From NCBI GenBank assembly GCA_013298955.1, contig JAAFJT010000022.1, positions 1-32,703 on the forward strand: DNA of 32,703 nucleotides, written 5' to 3'. The notes under the pieces were generated by a model, which saw only the letters and a program-made list of their open reading frames with translations, was not told where the DNA came from and did not search any database. Within the stretch, counting starts at the first letter, position 1. Every line of letters begins with the position of its first letter. This stretch comes from Chitinophagales bacterium (GTDB taxonomy: Bacteria; Bacteroidota; Bacteroidia; Chitinophagales; Saprospiraceae). Made by a program: the position numbers and the translations under genes. Positions 25,759 through 32,703 of the stretch are shown here, one piece after another.

Positions 25759-25825
25759 CTATAAAATATTGCAAAACAATATTTTAGAAAAAAAATGAAC
25801 TTACATAGACCCATTTTTGACCATC

Positions 25826-26392
25826 CTAAGCGGTGAAAATGTTGAATTTTGGCGGCGGAGCCAATAAGGAAAGGGTAATATCCATCCAAAAAGCATCATT
25901 TTGAGTTGAGATGCGATGGTTGCCGAGTGGCATGTAAATCGTTTGATATTGAATATCAATGAGTTGGGCATGAGCTACCACACCGTTTTTTAAAAAATCT
26001 TTCAGCGCACTTTTGAGTGGACTCTTAGAAGTCGGATCCTTTTTAGCTAAAATATTTTGCTCTATATAATCCTTAAAAGCGGCGGTTAATTCATCTTGTT
26101 TGACATTATTCAGCAAATAAATTTCCAACGTATCATGATGAATGCGTTTTTTTGCCAAATTGTAAGTTCTACCCTCTATGGTAAATTGTTCATCTGGATA
26201 GTCAAAATCGGTATCAGCCACATGTACATAAGTAGAAGCCAATACTTTCACGATTTTAAAGGCTTCTTCGGGCATATCTTGCAAGACCATACGTTTTGCC
26301 TGCTCCTGTTCATAAGCGAAGAGGGCAAAATATCCAACTACGTTAAAAAGTAGTACAGATAACAATAATATGGAGGCTATTTTTTTCAACAA
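25826..26392 (-). CDS. Membrane-anchored periplasmic protein of unknown function
   Basis: The 188-residue product has one N-terminal hydrophobic segment (about 3-25, ending FNVVGYFALFAYEQEQ) with a flanking Lys pair, so it is exported and probably stays anchored. The rest is soluble, with a strand-rich middle (QFTIEGRTYNLAKKRIHHDTLEIYLLNN) and a C-terminal tail with a PPPKFNIF motif. Similar short proteins with an FN-hydrophobic-GY start and PPP(K)F end occur in Bacteroidota, in my recollection near metal-transport genes, but I cannot assign a family. An unexplained small gene lies upstream on the same strand. Confidence 0.65.
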   Translation of the reverse strand: MLKKIASILLLSVLLFNVVGYFALFAYEQEQAKRMVLQDMPEEAFKIVKVLASTYVHVADTDFDYPDEQFTIEGRTYNLAKKRIHHDTLEIYLLNNVKQDELTAAFKDYIEQNILAKKDPTSKSPLKSALKDFLKNGVVAHAQLIDIQYQTIYMPLGNHRISTQNDAFWMDITLSLLAPPPKFNIFTA

Positions 26393-26507
26393 GATTTACT
26401 ATTTTTCATACAACGGGACAAATCTATTGTAAAATTTGAATACAAAGGTCTTTTTTTCAAAAAAAATTATTTTTTTTTTGAAAAAACGTTTAATCCGCGT
26501 CAAATGC

Positions 26508-26729
26508 TCAATGTGGGTGCTTAAATTCAACATTTTTTGCGTAAACGTGCATCACAAGTTGGGCTTTTTCCGCCAAATCACATTGAGTAACTTCTTTGAA
26601 GCGCACAAAAAAATTAGCGATATTACTCATCCGTTGAGAAATGAAATAGCCTTGTGGCAAAAAATGTTTTTGATTTGCAATCATGCTTAAACCCGCGCAA
26701 AACATGACAATTGTATTTAAACTTTTCAT
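26508..26729 (-). CDS. Hypothetical small protein, 73 residues
   Basis: An ATG-initiated frame whose product starts with a short weakly hydrophobic segment (about 4-18) that could be an export signal or an anchor, followed by a polar helical part with SNIANFFVRFKEVTQCDL and ending EFKHPH. No family is recognised. It is co-directional with and 115 bp upstream of the anchored periplasmic protein gene, which gives it some support. It could also be a chance frame in an AT-rich gap. Confidence 0.35.
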   Translation of the reverse strand: MKSLNTIVMFCAGLSMIANQKHFLPQGYFISQRMSNIANFFVRFKEVTQCDLAEKAQLVMHVYAKNVEFKHPH

Positions 26730-26806
26730 AATTAAATGGTTACGAAGTGTGTAATTTTAACTCAATCAGGGTAGGCTATGAAAAAATTACGCCACTTTCG
26801 AGGTTT

Positions 26807-26912
26807 GAATTAGGATTCATAGGATTTTTGAAGGATTTTTAGGATTCAAAAAATAGATTTTCTATTTTTTGAATCCTAAAAAATCCTTCAAAAATCTTAT
26901 GAATCCTAATTC
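26807..26912. repeat. Near-perfect 106-bp hairpin, GGATT type
   Basis: Arms of about 52 bases pair with one mismatch and one single-base indel around a TCTATT-rich centre. Each arm contains four GGATT words spaced 9, 11 and 9-10 bases. The outer arm GAATTAGGATTC is shared with the susC-susD hairpin. It provides the last codons and the TAG stop of the TauE/SafE gene, so it lies exactly at that gene's 3' end and may act as a terminator or stabiliser. Confidence 0.93.
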
Positions 26913-27913
26913 AGACTTTCCTGCAAGACTCCTTGTGTCAAGTCAGGCTCTGATTTGCGCTCCATCCGCGACAAAAAGAAAAATAAGGTTGAACCAGCCG
27001 CTAAAGTGGCTACACAAAGCAATAATTGGCTTAAATTAGGGCGAATCACCACCAATGCACCAAAAAATTGCACGACCAAAATCACATATAAGAATTTAGC
27101 AAGGAACAATCGAGACATTTTCGTCATCACAAAAGCACCAAATGGAGCAAAAAAGACGACGACTGGAATACAGGTCAACCATAATTCAAAAGATTCAGGT
27201 GCAAAATCCTTCATTATTACTTGATGTAAGAAAAAACCAACGATTGTTTCAATGGTCATAATGATAATAGAGGATGGTGTTGCTACTTTTTCACTCACGC
27301 GATAATAAATCGTCATCAAACAAAAAGTGAAAATATTGATGCCTGTGCCAAAAATCGAAGAAATAATCCCACCAATAAAGCCGAATACAATCAATCGAAA
27401 TTGGTCATTGCGTTGAAAATTTTGAATCGCATCATACACAATCCGTTGTGGGCGGCGGTTTTCTCGCCAAAGCGCGATGCCAAAACTCAACCACAAAGAG
27501 ACAAAAAACAGTTTCGCCATCACAGGCGAAATCAACGGTACGACGTAATAAGTACCAAAAAACAACCCAAAAATGCCTCCAAAGGTCACAAAAACGATGT
27601 AATTCCACTCCACTTTGGTACGCAAACCCAAAATCATCAAGGTTGCGGAAGTCATTCCGATACTTTGGATGGCAAAAGAGAAATTACGCGCAATGGCAGG
27701 TTTGATGTCAAGCAATAGCGTGAAGACGGGATACGAAATTGCGGCACTCCCCTCTGGACTCGACCCAGCGATGAAAGAGCCAAAAACCATTGTCAAAGCC
27801 GCGCCCCAACGACGGCTTAAAAAACTTAAGTCTGACAAGGTGGCGATGTAACAAAGCCAACAGCCCATCACAAGTACTAAAAAGCATAGATACGCAATAG
27901 GAATCCGACGCAT
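26906..27913 (-). CDS. TauE/SafE-family membrane permease (anion or sulfur-compound exporter)
   Basis: This is an inner-membrane permease of the TSUP superfamily, whose members move sulfite, sulfonates or similar organic anions. I chose the ATG at 27913 (MRRIPIAYLCFLVLV), giving 335 residues; the longer frame from 28009 adds 32 doubtful residues and crosses a palindrome. About eight to nine hydrophobic helices are visible, with the family's two-repeat layout: FGSFIAGSSPEGSAAISYPVF in the first half and FGFIGGIISSIFGTGINIF in the second. The C-terminus is charged and runs into the hairpin. No sulfur-metabolism gene is adjacent, so the substrate is open. Confidence 0.82.
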   Translation of the reverse strand: MRRIPIAYLCFLVLVMGCWLCYIATLSDLSFLSRRWGAALTMVFGSFIAGSSPEGSAAISYPVFTLLLDIKPAIARNFSFAIQSIGMTSATLMILGLRTKVEWNYIVFVTFGGIFGLFFGTYYVVPLISPVMAKLFFVSLWLSFGIALWRENRRPQRIVYDAIQNFQRNDQFRLIVFGFIGGIISSIFGTGINIFTFCLMTIYYRVSEKVATPSSIIIMTIETIVGFFLHQVIMKDFAPESFELWLTCIPVVVFFAPFGAFVMTKMSRLFLAKFLYVILVVQFFGALVVIRPNLSQLLLCVATLAAGSTLFFFLSRMERKSEPDLTQGVLQESLN

Positions 27914-27969
27914 AAATGATTTGGTTATGATTAAAAAATATATATAAATCAATGTAAATTCGTTCAAGT

Positions 27970-27989
27970 ATATTCTGCACACAGAATAT
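27970..27989. promoter_or_regulatory. Palindrome upstream of the TauE/SafE gene
   Basis: ATATTCTG and CAGAATAT form a perfect 8-bp inverted repeat with CACA between, 57 bp upstream of the chosen ATG on the minus strand. Size and position fit an operator for a dimeric regulator. No matching second copy was found in the window. Confidence 0.4.
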
Positions 27990-28104
27990 GCTAAGATGCT
28001 TCTACGCATTGCTGCTTTTTTAGTTTGGGGACTGTATAATCCAATTTAGGATTTTGTAAAAAGGGTCTGATAGGTGACAAAAAAAATTATTTTTTTACCA
28101 AAAC

Positions 28105-28134
28105 GCCTTTTTGCGAAAAAAGGCAATAATTTTG
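28105..28134 (+). promoter_or_regulatory. Stem-loop and -7 promoter element before the third haloperoxidase gene
   Basis: An 8-bp inverted repeat, GCCTTTTT and AAAAAGGC (28105-28124 with a 4-base loop), is followed directly by TAATTTTGC (28127-28135), whose first eight bases match TAnnTTTG exactly. The ATG lies 115 bp downstream, leaving a long leader. No standard -33 TTG at normal spacing is seen; the inverted repeat occupies that region and may be an activator or repressor site. The rest of the 27914-28248 gap shows only the palindrome at 27970. Confidence 0.4.
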
Positions 28135-28248
28135 CATCTATATTCCCGTAATTCCAATAGAACAATTGACTTTAAGGTAAAAAACGAACTATAACAATCA
28201 TTTTAGTGAACAAACAATCAATTTAGAACCAATTCTAACCTATTTATT

Positions 28249-29628
28249 ATGAAAAATCAATTACGCTATCTGACCTTTGCTTTGGGGTTAGCTCTCTTTT
28301 CGACGGCTTGTAGAGACAATCAAGACGTAGCACCCGCGAATCTAAAAGCTGTTAAAGATTTTGACGCAACAGTGGTGCAGAAATGGAACAATTTGTTTTT
28401 ATTAATTGAGCGCAATGCAGCAGGTTATCGCCCTTGTCCTGCGGCGCGGGCTTTGGGATATATGGGTTTATCAGCATATGAAAGTTGTGCGACTGCCATG
28501 ACGGAACATAAATCAATTGCGGCTTTGTATCCGTCTTTGCGGATTCCTGCGGTGGAAGCGGGCAAAGCCTATCAATGGGATTTGGTGGTGCATTCGAGTT
28601 ATGCCACTTTGTTTAAGAAATTTTTTACGAATGTGCATCCCAATGATATGTTTATCATCGCTGCATTGGAAACGAATGTGGAAGATGAATTGCGCATCAG
28701 TGCGCCTACGAAAGAAATTGCAGACCGTTCTGTTGCCTACGGGCGGCAAGTTGCGGAAGCGGTTTATGCGTTTTCGGCAACGGATAGATTTTCGCATAAT
28801 ATGTATTTAGCACCCACAGACCCCAATTACATCGTGCCTATTGGCGCAGGTTTGTGGAAAAAAACCAATCCAACGCTCACCGTTCAATATCCCATGTTCC
28901 CATTTTGGGGGCAATCGCGGACGTTTGCCATCAAAGAGGCGGACAAAACGGCGCGTCCACCTTTGGCGTATTCGGAAGACCGAAATTCGCCCTACTATAC
29001 GCAAATGTTGGAAGTTTACAGCACCACAGCACCACAAACCATTGATAATAAATGGATTGCAGAATTTTGGAGTGATGATGTTCTTGGATTCACGTTTTCG
29101 CCGTCTGCAAGATGGATAGCGATTTTGCATCAAGTGATGGAAAAAGAAAAACCGAATTTAGAAATTGCGGTGTTGGGCGCGGCAAAAGTGGGTTTGGCGT
29201 TGAATGATGCAGCCGTAGCGTGTTGGCATTCCAAATACTTGTATAATGCAGAACGACCGATTAGTTATATTCAAAAAGTCATTAATCCGAATTGGAGTTT
29301 AAATGGATTAACGACGAATAATTTTTTAACGACTACACCGCCTTTTCCAGCTTATCCTTCTGGACATTCGACGTTTGGCGCGGCGGCGGCGGAAGCCTTA
29401 GTGAGTATTTTTGGCAGTTCATACAAGTTGACGGATAAATGTCATGAAGGTAGAGCCGATTTTGTAGGCAGTGCGCCGCGTACTTTTGAATCTTTTTACG
29501 ATATGGCAACTGAAAATGCCTATTCCCGAATCCCTTTGGGAGTGCATACGCGACAAGATTGTGAGGAAGGTTTGCGTTTGGGGAGTGTTTGCGGGCGGCG
29601 CGTGAATCAATTGCCGTTTAACAAATAA
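28249..29628 (+). CDS. Vanadium-dependent haloperoxidase / PAP2-family lipoprotein (copy 3)
   Basis: An exported enzyme of the same superfamily as copies 1 and 2 but clearly divergent. The 459-residue product has a lipobox STAC (Cys21). Pocket residues are complete and nearest to the textbook pattern: KX6RP (Lys329, Arg336), PSGH (Pro370 to His373) and SRX5HX3D (Arg427, His433, Asp437). The FWSDD segment (273-277) is present, but the PGHW motif of copies 1 and 2 is replaced by PSARW (285-289). An insert of about 25 residues (395-415) between SGH and the last motif is rich in Cys, Arg and Gly. It is monocistronic, with its own promoter-like region and terminator. Confidence 0.9.
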   Translation: MKNQLRYLTFALGLALFSTACRDNQDVAPANLKAVKDFDATVVQKWNNLFLLIERNAAGYRPCPAARALGYMGLSAYESCATAMTEHKSIAALYPSLRIPAVEAGKAYQWDLVVHSSYATLFKKFFTNVHPNDMFIIAALETNVEDELRISAPTKEIADRSVAYGRQVAEAVYAFSATDRFSHNMYLAPTDPNYIVPIGAGLWKKTNPTLTVQYPMFPFWGQSRTFAIKEADKTARPPLAYSEDRNSPYYTQMLEVYSTTAPQTIDNKWIAEFWSDDVLGFTFSPSARWIAILHQVMEKEKPNLEIAVLGAAKVGLALNDAAVACWHSKYLYNAERPISYIQKVINPNWSLNGLTTNNFLTTTPPFPAYPSGHSTFGAAAAEALVSIFGSSYKLTDKCHEGRADFVGSAPRTFESFYDMATENAYSRIPLGVHTRQDCEEGLRLGSVCGRRVNQLPFNK

Positions 29629-29656
29629 GAATTATTTGAATTAAGTATTTGGTTAC

Positions 29657-29689
29657 AACCTTTGGAGGGTTTAAAACCCTCCAAAGGTT
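29657..29689. terminator. Perfect stem-loop terminator after copy 3
   Basis: Perfect 16-bp arms (AACCTTTGGAGGGTTT and its complement) with a single-base centre, 29 bp after the stop codon. The strong G/C part and position support termination, possibly for both strands because the next gene converges. T-runs after the stem are short. Confidence 0.7.
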
Positions 29690-29802
29690 TGATAATCAAC
29701 AATTTATAACAATTGCTTTATTCAAAACAATTGAGTGGGAACTAAATTTCCCGACTACAAAGTGTTTTTCGCAATTCAATTGATATAATTTTATTTTAAA
29801 TT

Positions 29803-30573
29803 CTAAAAACGATATAAAATGCTGTTATTAAGACTTAAAGTTCTTCTTTTAACTTCTAAGGGTGGCGCACTATCAAAGGTCAAAACCCAATTGGTTGCAA
29901 AATCAAGGTGTTTGGTAAAATGAAAATTCAAACTCGTATTATTAGAAATTCTAAAATCACTCCATCTATCAAAACGTGGTTGCCAATAAGTCGTGGTAAT
30001 GATTTCACCCAAATCATTCGGTAACGCAATATTGAACACCAAATACGATGAAAGTCGATGATTTTGATGCAGCGTAATGGCATCATTTTCTCGTGTCTGC
30101 TCATACTCAAACATGTATAAACTACCTGCATTAATCGTTAAATCTTTGGTATTCAGCACTTTATGTCTAAAACCAGTACCGATTAGATTGCGGGATTCAA
30201 TCCGTAATAATTGGTCATATTGCGTTTGAACAAAATTTTCCCACCGCCAAGTCGAACTCAAAACGCGGCTGTAACGCACATGAAATGCCCTCACATTATT
30301 GATAACTTCATTTGTTGCACGCGCTAAAGCGTAATTGGCTAAAAACAAAAAGTTGTTTTTGCGGTTCTCCGTTTTCACTTGTAAAATCGCCGCACTTTCA
30401 ATTTTGAGCATCGTTTCTTCATTGTTGTCCTTGTATTCGAGGGCAAAATTGATGCCCGCCATAATGCGTTGCGTATCCATCTGCAATCTTTGGCTTTCGA
30501 TGTTGACAACTTGCGCCTTTAACTCCATTTGTGTTAAAATGACGCACATGAAAATAAAAAAAATAGGTTTCAT
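29803..30573 (-). CDS. DUF481-like outer-membrane beta-barrel protein
   Basis: The chosen ATG at 30573 starts a signal peptide (MKPIFFIFMCVILT...LKAQ); the frame from 30597 adds eight non-signal residues. The 256-residue mature-type sequence has alternating strands and DUF481/YdiY-like phrases: FHVRYSRVLSSTWRWENFVQ, RIESRNLIGTGFRHKV, and INAGSLYMFEYEQ, ending in a terminal Phe (ILYRF), the Bam recognition signature. Function of the family is poorly known (salt- or stress-induced outer-membrane proteins). It converges on haloperoxidase copy 3 and is divergent from amtB. Confidence 0.68.
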   Translation of the reverse strand: MKPIFFIFMCVILTQMELKAQVVNIESQRLQMDTQRIMAGINFALEYKDNNEETMLKIESAAILQVKTENRKNNFLFLANYALARATNEVINNVRAFHVRYSRVLSSTWRWENFVQTQYDQLLRIESRNLIGTGFRHKVLNTKDLTINAGSLYMFEYEQTRENDAITLHQNHRLSSYLVFNIALPNDLGEIITTTYWQPRFDRWSDFRISNNTSLNFHFTKHLDFATNWVLTFDSAPPLEVKRRTLSLNNSILYRF

Positions 30574-30753
30574 TGACTGGTTTAAATAGAAAATCAAATG
30601 ATTAATTGAATCACAAATGTAATATGAAATCCATTGATTTTAATATTTCCTCCAAAATTTACTTATTTTAAATTCAGAACTAACTATAATTCCTAAATTA
30701 TTATTAAATTCGCACCTTCATTTTAATATTTTACTAACTTAATTATCAAACTT

Positions 30754-32007
30754 ATGGAAGAAATTGCGAAACTCTCGCAAGGTCAAACCGAATTGATTCA
30801 TGCAGTCGATACGGTTTGGGTGGCAATTTGTGCTGCGTTGATTTTTCAAATGGAAGGCGGTTTTGCGCTGTTGGAAGCGGGCTTTGTGCGTTCCAAAAAC
30901 ACCATTAGTATCATTGCCAAAGTCATTATCGACATCATTTTTGGTGGTATTGCGTTTTATGCAATCGGTTTTGGGGTTGCTTATGGCAAATCCAATGGTT
31001 TTTGGGCATTTGGCACAGGTATTTTAACAGGCGATTTGGGTCTTGGCTTGACCATTCCGAACGCGCTTTTTTGGTTTATGCAATTGGGTTTTTGTGTGGC
31101 AGCTATCTCGATTGTGTCGGGAGCGATGGCGGAACGCATGAAAATCTGGTCTTATGCCCTTTTCGTCATGATTTTTTGCGCTATTTTGTATCCTTTGGCA
31201 GCCAATTGGGTTTGGAATCCAGATGGTTGGTTGGCAAAAAAAGGATTTAATGACTTTGCAGGTTCTGCGGCAGTGCATGCGATGGGCGGTTTTGCAGCAT
31301 TGGCGGGTGCAATCGTTTTGGGTCCCCGGCTGGGCAAATACAATGCAGATGGTTCTATCAATCCAATTCCGGGACATAATTTGCCTTTGGCGGCGGTTGG
31401 CGCGTTCATTTTGTGGTTTGGTTGGTTCGGATTCAATCCCGGTTCGACGGCGGCGGCAGTTGGCAAATGGGAATTAATTGGTCAAGTGACCACGAATACG
31501 TTTTTAGCTTCGGCAATGGGCGGTATTTCAACGATGATTTACACCCAAATTCGCCATAAACAAGTCGATATAACGATGGTTATCAATGGCATTTTGGCAG
31601 GTTTGGTAGCAGTAACGGCGGGTTGCAATGTCGTAAGCCATACTTCTGCGTTGATTATCGGGTTGATTGCGGGCGTTTTGGTGGATGTCGCTGTTATCAC
31701 GATTGATAGGATGAAAATTGATGACCCGGTGGGTGCGATTGCCGTACATGGTGTGAATGGTTTTTTTGGAACGGTTGCAGTGGGTTTGTTTTCTACGAAA
31801 AATGGCTTATTCACAACAGGCAGTTTCGACGGCTTAATGGTACAAACGTTGGGCGTAGCCGCGATTGCAATCTTTTCATTTGCAACAAGTTATGGTATTT
31901 TAACGCTTTTAAATAAAATCATGGGTATCCGCATTTCGCGCATTGAGGAGCAAGCAGGTATCGACCATGTGGAATATGGTGTGGAAGCGTATTCAACATT
32001 TGAATAA
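30754..32007 (+). CDS. amtB: AmtB ammonium channel
   Basis: This is an inner-membrane trimeric channel conducting ammonium/ammonia. The 417-residue product has about eleven hydrophobic helices and no cleavable signal peptide. Signature regions: DTVWVAICAALIFQMEGGFALLEAG at the start, the first pore histidine in AAVHAMGG, the adjacent LWFGWFGFNPGST motif, and the second pore histidine in AVHGVNGFFGTVAVG. The cytoplasmic C-terminal tail has the GIRIS/EE...D...H..EAY pattern needed for contact with GlnK. glnK follows after 17 bp, an almost universal arrangement. No clear consensus promoter: TAAATTCG at 30705-30712 is one base off. Confidence 0.96.
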   Translation: MEEIAKLSQGQTELIHAVDTVWVAICAALIFQMEGGFALLEAGFVRSKNTISIIAKVIIDIIFGGIAFYAIGFGVAYGKSNGFWAFGTGILTGDLGLGLTIPNALFWFMQLGFCVAAISIVSGAMAERMKIWSYALFVMIFCAILYPLAANWVWNPDGWLAKKGFNDFAGSAAVHAMGGFAALAGAIVLGPRLGKYNADGSINPIPGHNLPLAAVGAFILWFGWFGFNPGSTAAAVGKWELIGQVTTNTFLASAMGGISTMIYTQIRHKQVDITMVINGILAGLVAVTAGCNVVSHTSALIIGLIAGVLVDVAVITIDRMKIDDPVGAIAVHGVNGFFGTVAVGLFSTKNGLFTTGSFDGLMVQTLGVAAIAIFSFATSYGILTLLNKIMGIRISRIEEQAGIDHVEYGVEAYSTFE

Positions 32008-32024
32008 TTTAAAACCTAAAAAAA

Positions 32025-32366
32025 ATGAAAAAAGTAGAAGCAATCGTCAAACCCTCCAAATTGAAAGCCATCCAAGCAGGCTTAATTGCGGCTGGCATCC
32101 CTTGTATGACTGTCGTGCCTGTGAAAGGCTGCGGTTTGCAGAAAACCTATGCAGAAGTGTATCGCGGGACGGAACGCCCTTTGATTTTACACTCTAAAGT
32201 ATTGATAATCTGCGTTATAAGCGATGAAAATTTGGAAAAATGTATTGATGTGATTTTGGATAATGCATCTGAAGGCAATGTAGGCGATGGCAAAATCTTC
32301 GTCTATGATGTGGTAGATGCGATTCGGATTCGGAATCGGGAACGCGGCGGCGGCGCGATTCGTTAA
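32025..32366 (+). CDS. glnK: PII signal protein GlnK with altered T-loop
   Basis: This is a cytosolic trimeric nitrogen sensor that binds ATP/ADP and 2-oxoglutarate and plugs AmtB. The 113-residue product aligns without gaps to E. coli GlnB. It keeps Gln39, Lys58, the GDGKIF segment (87-92), Arg101 and Arg103, all nucleotide or 2-oxoglutarate contacts. The T-loop differs: residue 51, the uridylylated Tyr in proteobacteria, is Arg, and the GHTE segment is TYAE. Regulation must therefore rely on effector binding alone, not on uridylylation at Tyr51. It is in an operon with amtB. Confidence 0.95.
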   Translation: MKKVEAIVKPSKLKAIQAGLIAAGIPCMTVVPVKGCGLQKTYAEVYRGTERPLILHSKVLIICVISDENLEKCIDVILDNASEGNVGDGKIFVYDVVDAIRIRNRERGGGAIR

Positions 32367-32393
32367 GCGAGATGGCGTTGTTGGGAAATTTTT

Positions 32394-32703
32394 TGAAATA
32401 GGATGCTTATGATTGTAAGGATTATAAGGATTTTTTGAGTTGTCATATTCGTTTTTTAACCGAAACATCCTTCAAATTTTTGAAATAGGATGCTTATGAT
32501 TGTAAGGATTATAAGGATTTTTTGAGTTGTCATTCGTTTTTCAACCGAAACATCCTTCAAATTTTTGAAATAGGATGCTTATGATTGTAAGGATTATAAG
32601 GATTTTTTGAGTTGTCATTCGTTTTTCAACCGAAACATCCTTCAAATTTTTGAAATAGGATGCTTATGATTGTAAGGATTATAAGGATTTTTTGAGTTGT
32701 CAT
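32394..32703. repeat. 85-bp direct tandem repeat downstream of glnK
   Basis: Copies start at 32394, 32481, 32566 and 32651, giving periods of 87, 85 and 85; the fourth runs off the window end, so the array is longer than seen. Copies are almost identical; the first differs by an extra AT and a T/C change. Each unit has two GGATT words 9 bases apart and an imperfect hairpin made by CATCCTTCAAA and TTTGAAATAGGATG across the unit boundary. The period is not a multiple of 3, so it is noncoding. It explains the gap after glnK. Confidence 0.95.

Noticed and set aside
26490-26503. Possible lone arm of a CGGAT hairpin (AATCCGCGTCAA)
   Set aside because: Only about 11 bases match the family core and no partner arm is nearby; chance is a sufficient explanation.
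32394-32703. CRISPR array
   Set aside because: The whole 85-bp unit repeats; there are no variable spacers between short repeats and no cas genes.

Overview
The window looks like an AT-rich chromosomal segment of a member of the Bacteroidota. The evidence is a SusC/SusD pair, a Bat (aerotolerance) gene set, many short lipobox signal peptides, weak ribosome-binding sites, and several good matches to the Bacteroidota promoter -7 element TAnnTTTG. I cannot place it below phylum. I see no tRNA, rRNA, CRISPR array, transposase, integrase or phage gene.

Layout. 1-6558: a susC-susD operon (minus strand) faces a Nudix-fold regulator (plus) whose Nudix box has lost catalytic residues and whose promoter contains a perfect inverted repeat. 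6661-8686: a vanadium-haloperoxidase/PAP2 lipoprotein converges on a pnuC-type vitamin transporter. 9152-13101: batB, batC and batD, with a 426-bp interruption holding a palindrome and an antisense 53-codon membrane-protein ORF. 13488-16797: an overlapping pair of secreted proteins of unknown function. 16959-20101: DoxX-like, FAD-dependent dehydrogenase and MBL-fold hydrolase, all minus. 20366-22637: anmK, a possible structured RNA and an NlpC/P60 lipoprotein, a cell-wall recycling and remodelling neighbourhood. 22784-25450: a second haloperoxidase/PAP2 lipoprotein with an outer-membrane barrel gene. 25591-27913: small unknown proteins and a TauE/SafE permease. 28249-30573: a third haloperoxidase/PAP2 lipoprotein and a DUF481-like outer-membrane protein. 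30754-32366: amtB-glnK. 32394-end: an 85-bp tandem repeat.

Two features stand out. First, three divergent PAP2/vanadium-haloperoxidase lipoproteins lie within 23 kb, each with an intact vanadate/phosphate pocket and each near an outer-membrane barrel gene. Second, the gaps between genes are filled by long inverted repeats. In most of them the arms are built from a 5-base word (CGGAT, GGATT or ATAGG) repeated about every 9 bases, and the two arms of a copy match each other better than they match other copies. I consider this modular palindrome family the best candidate here for something undescribed. The terminal 85-bp tandem repeat shares the same 9-base spacing of GGATT words.

All functions are read from sequence motifs and remembered families; no database search was run.
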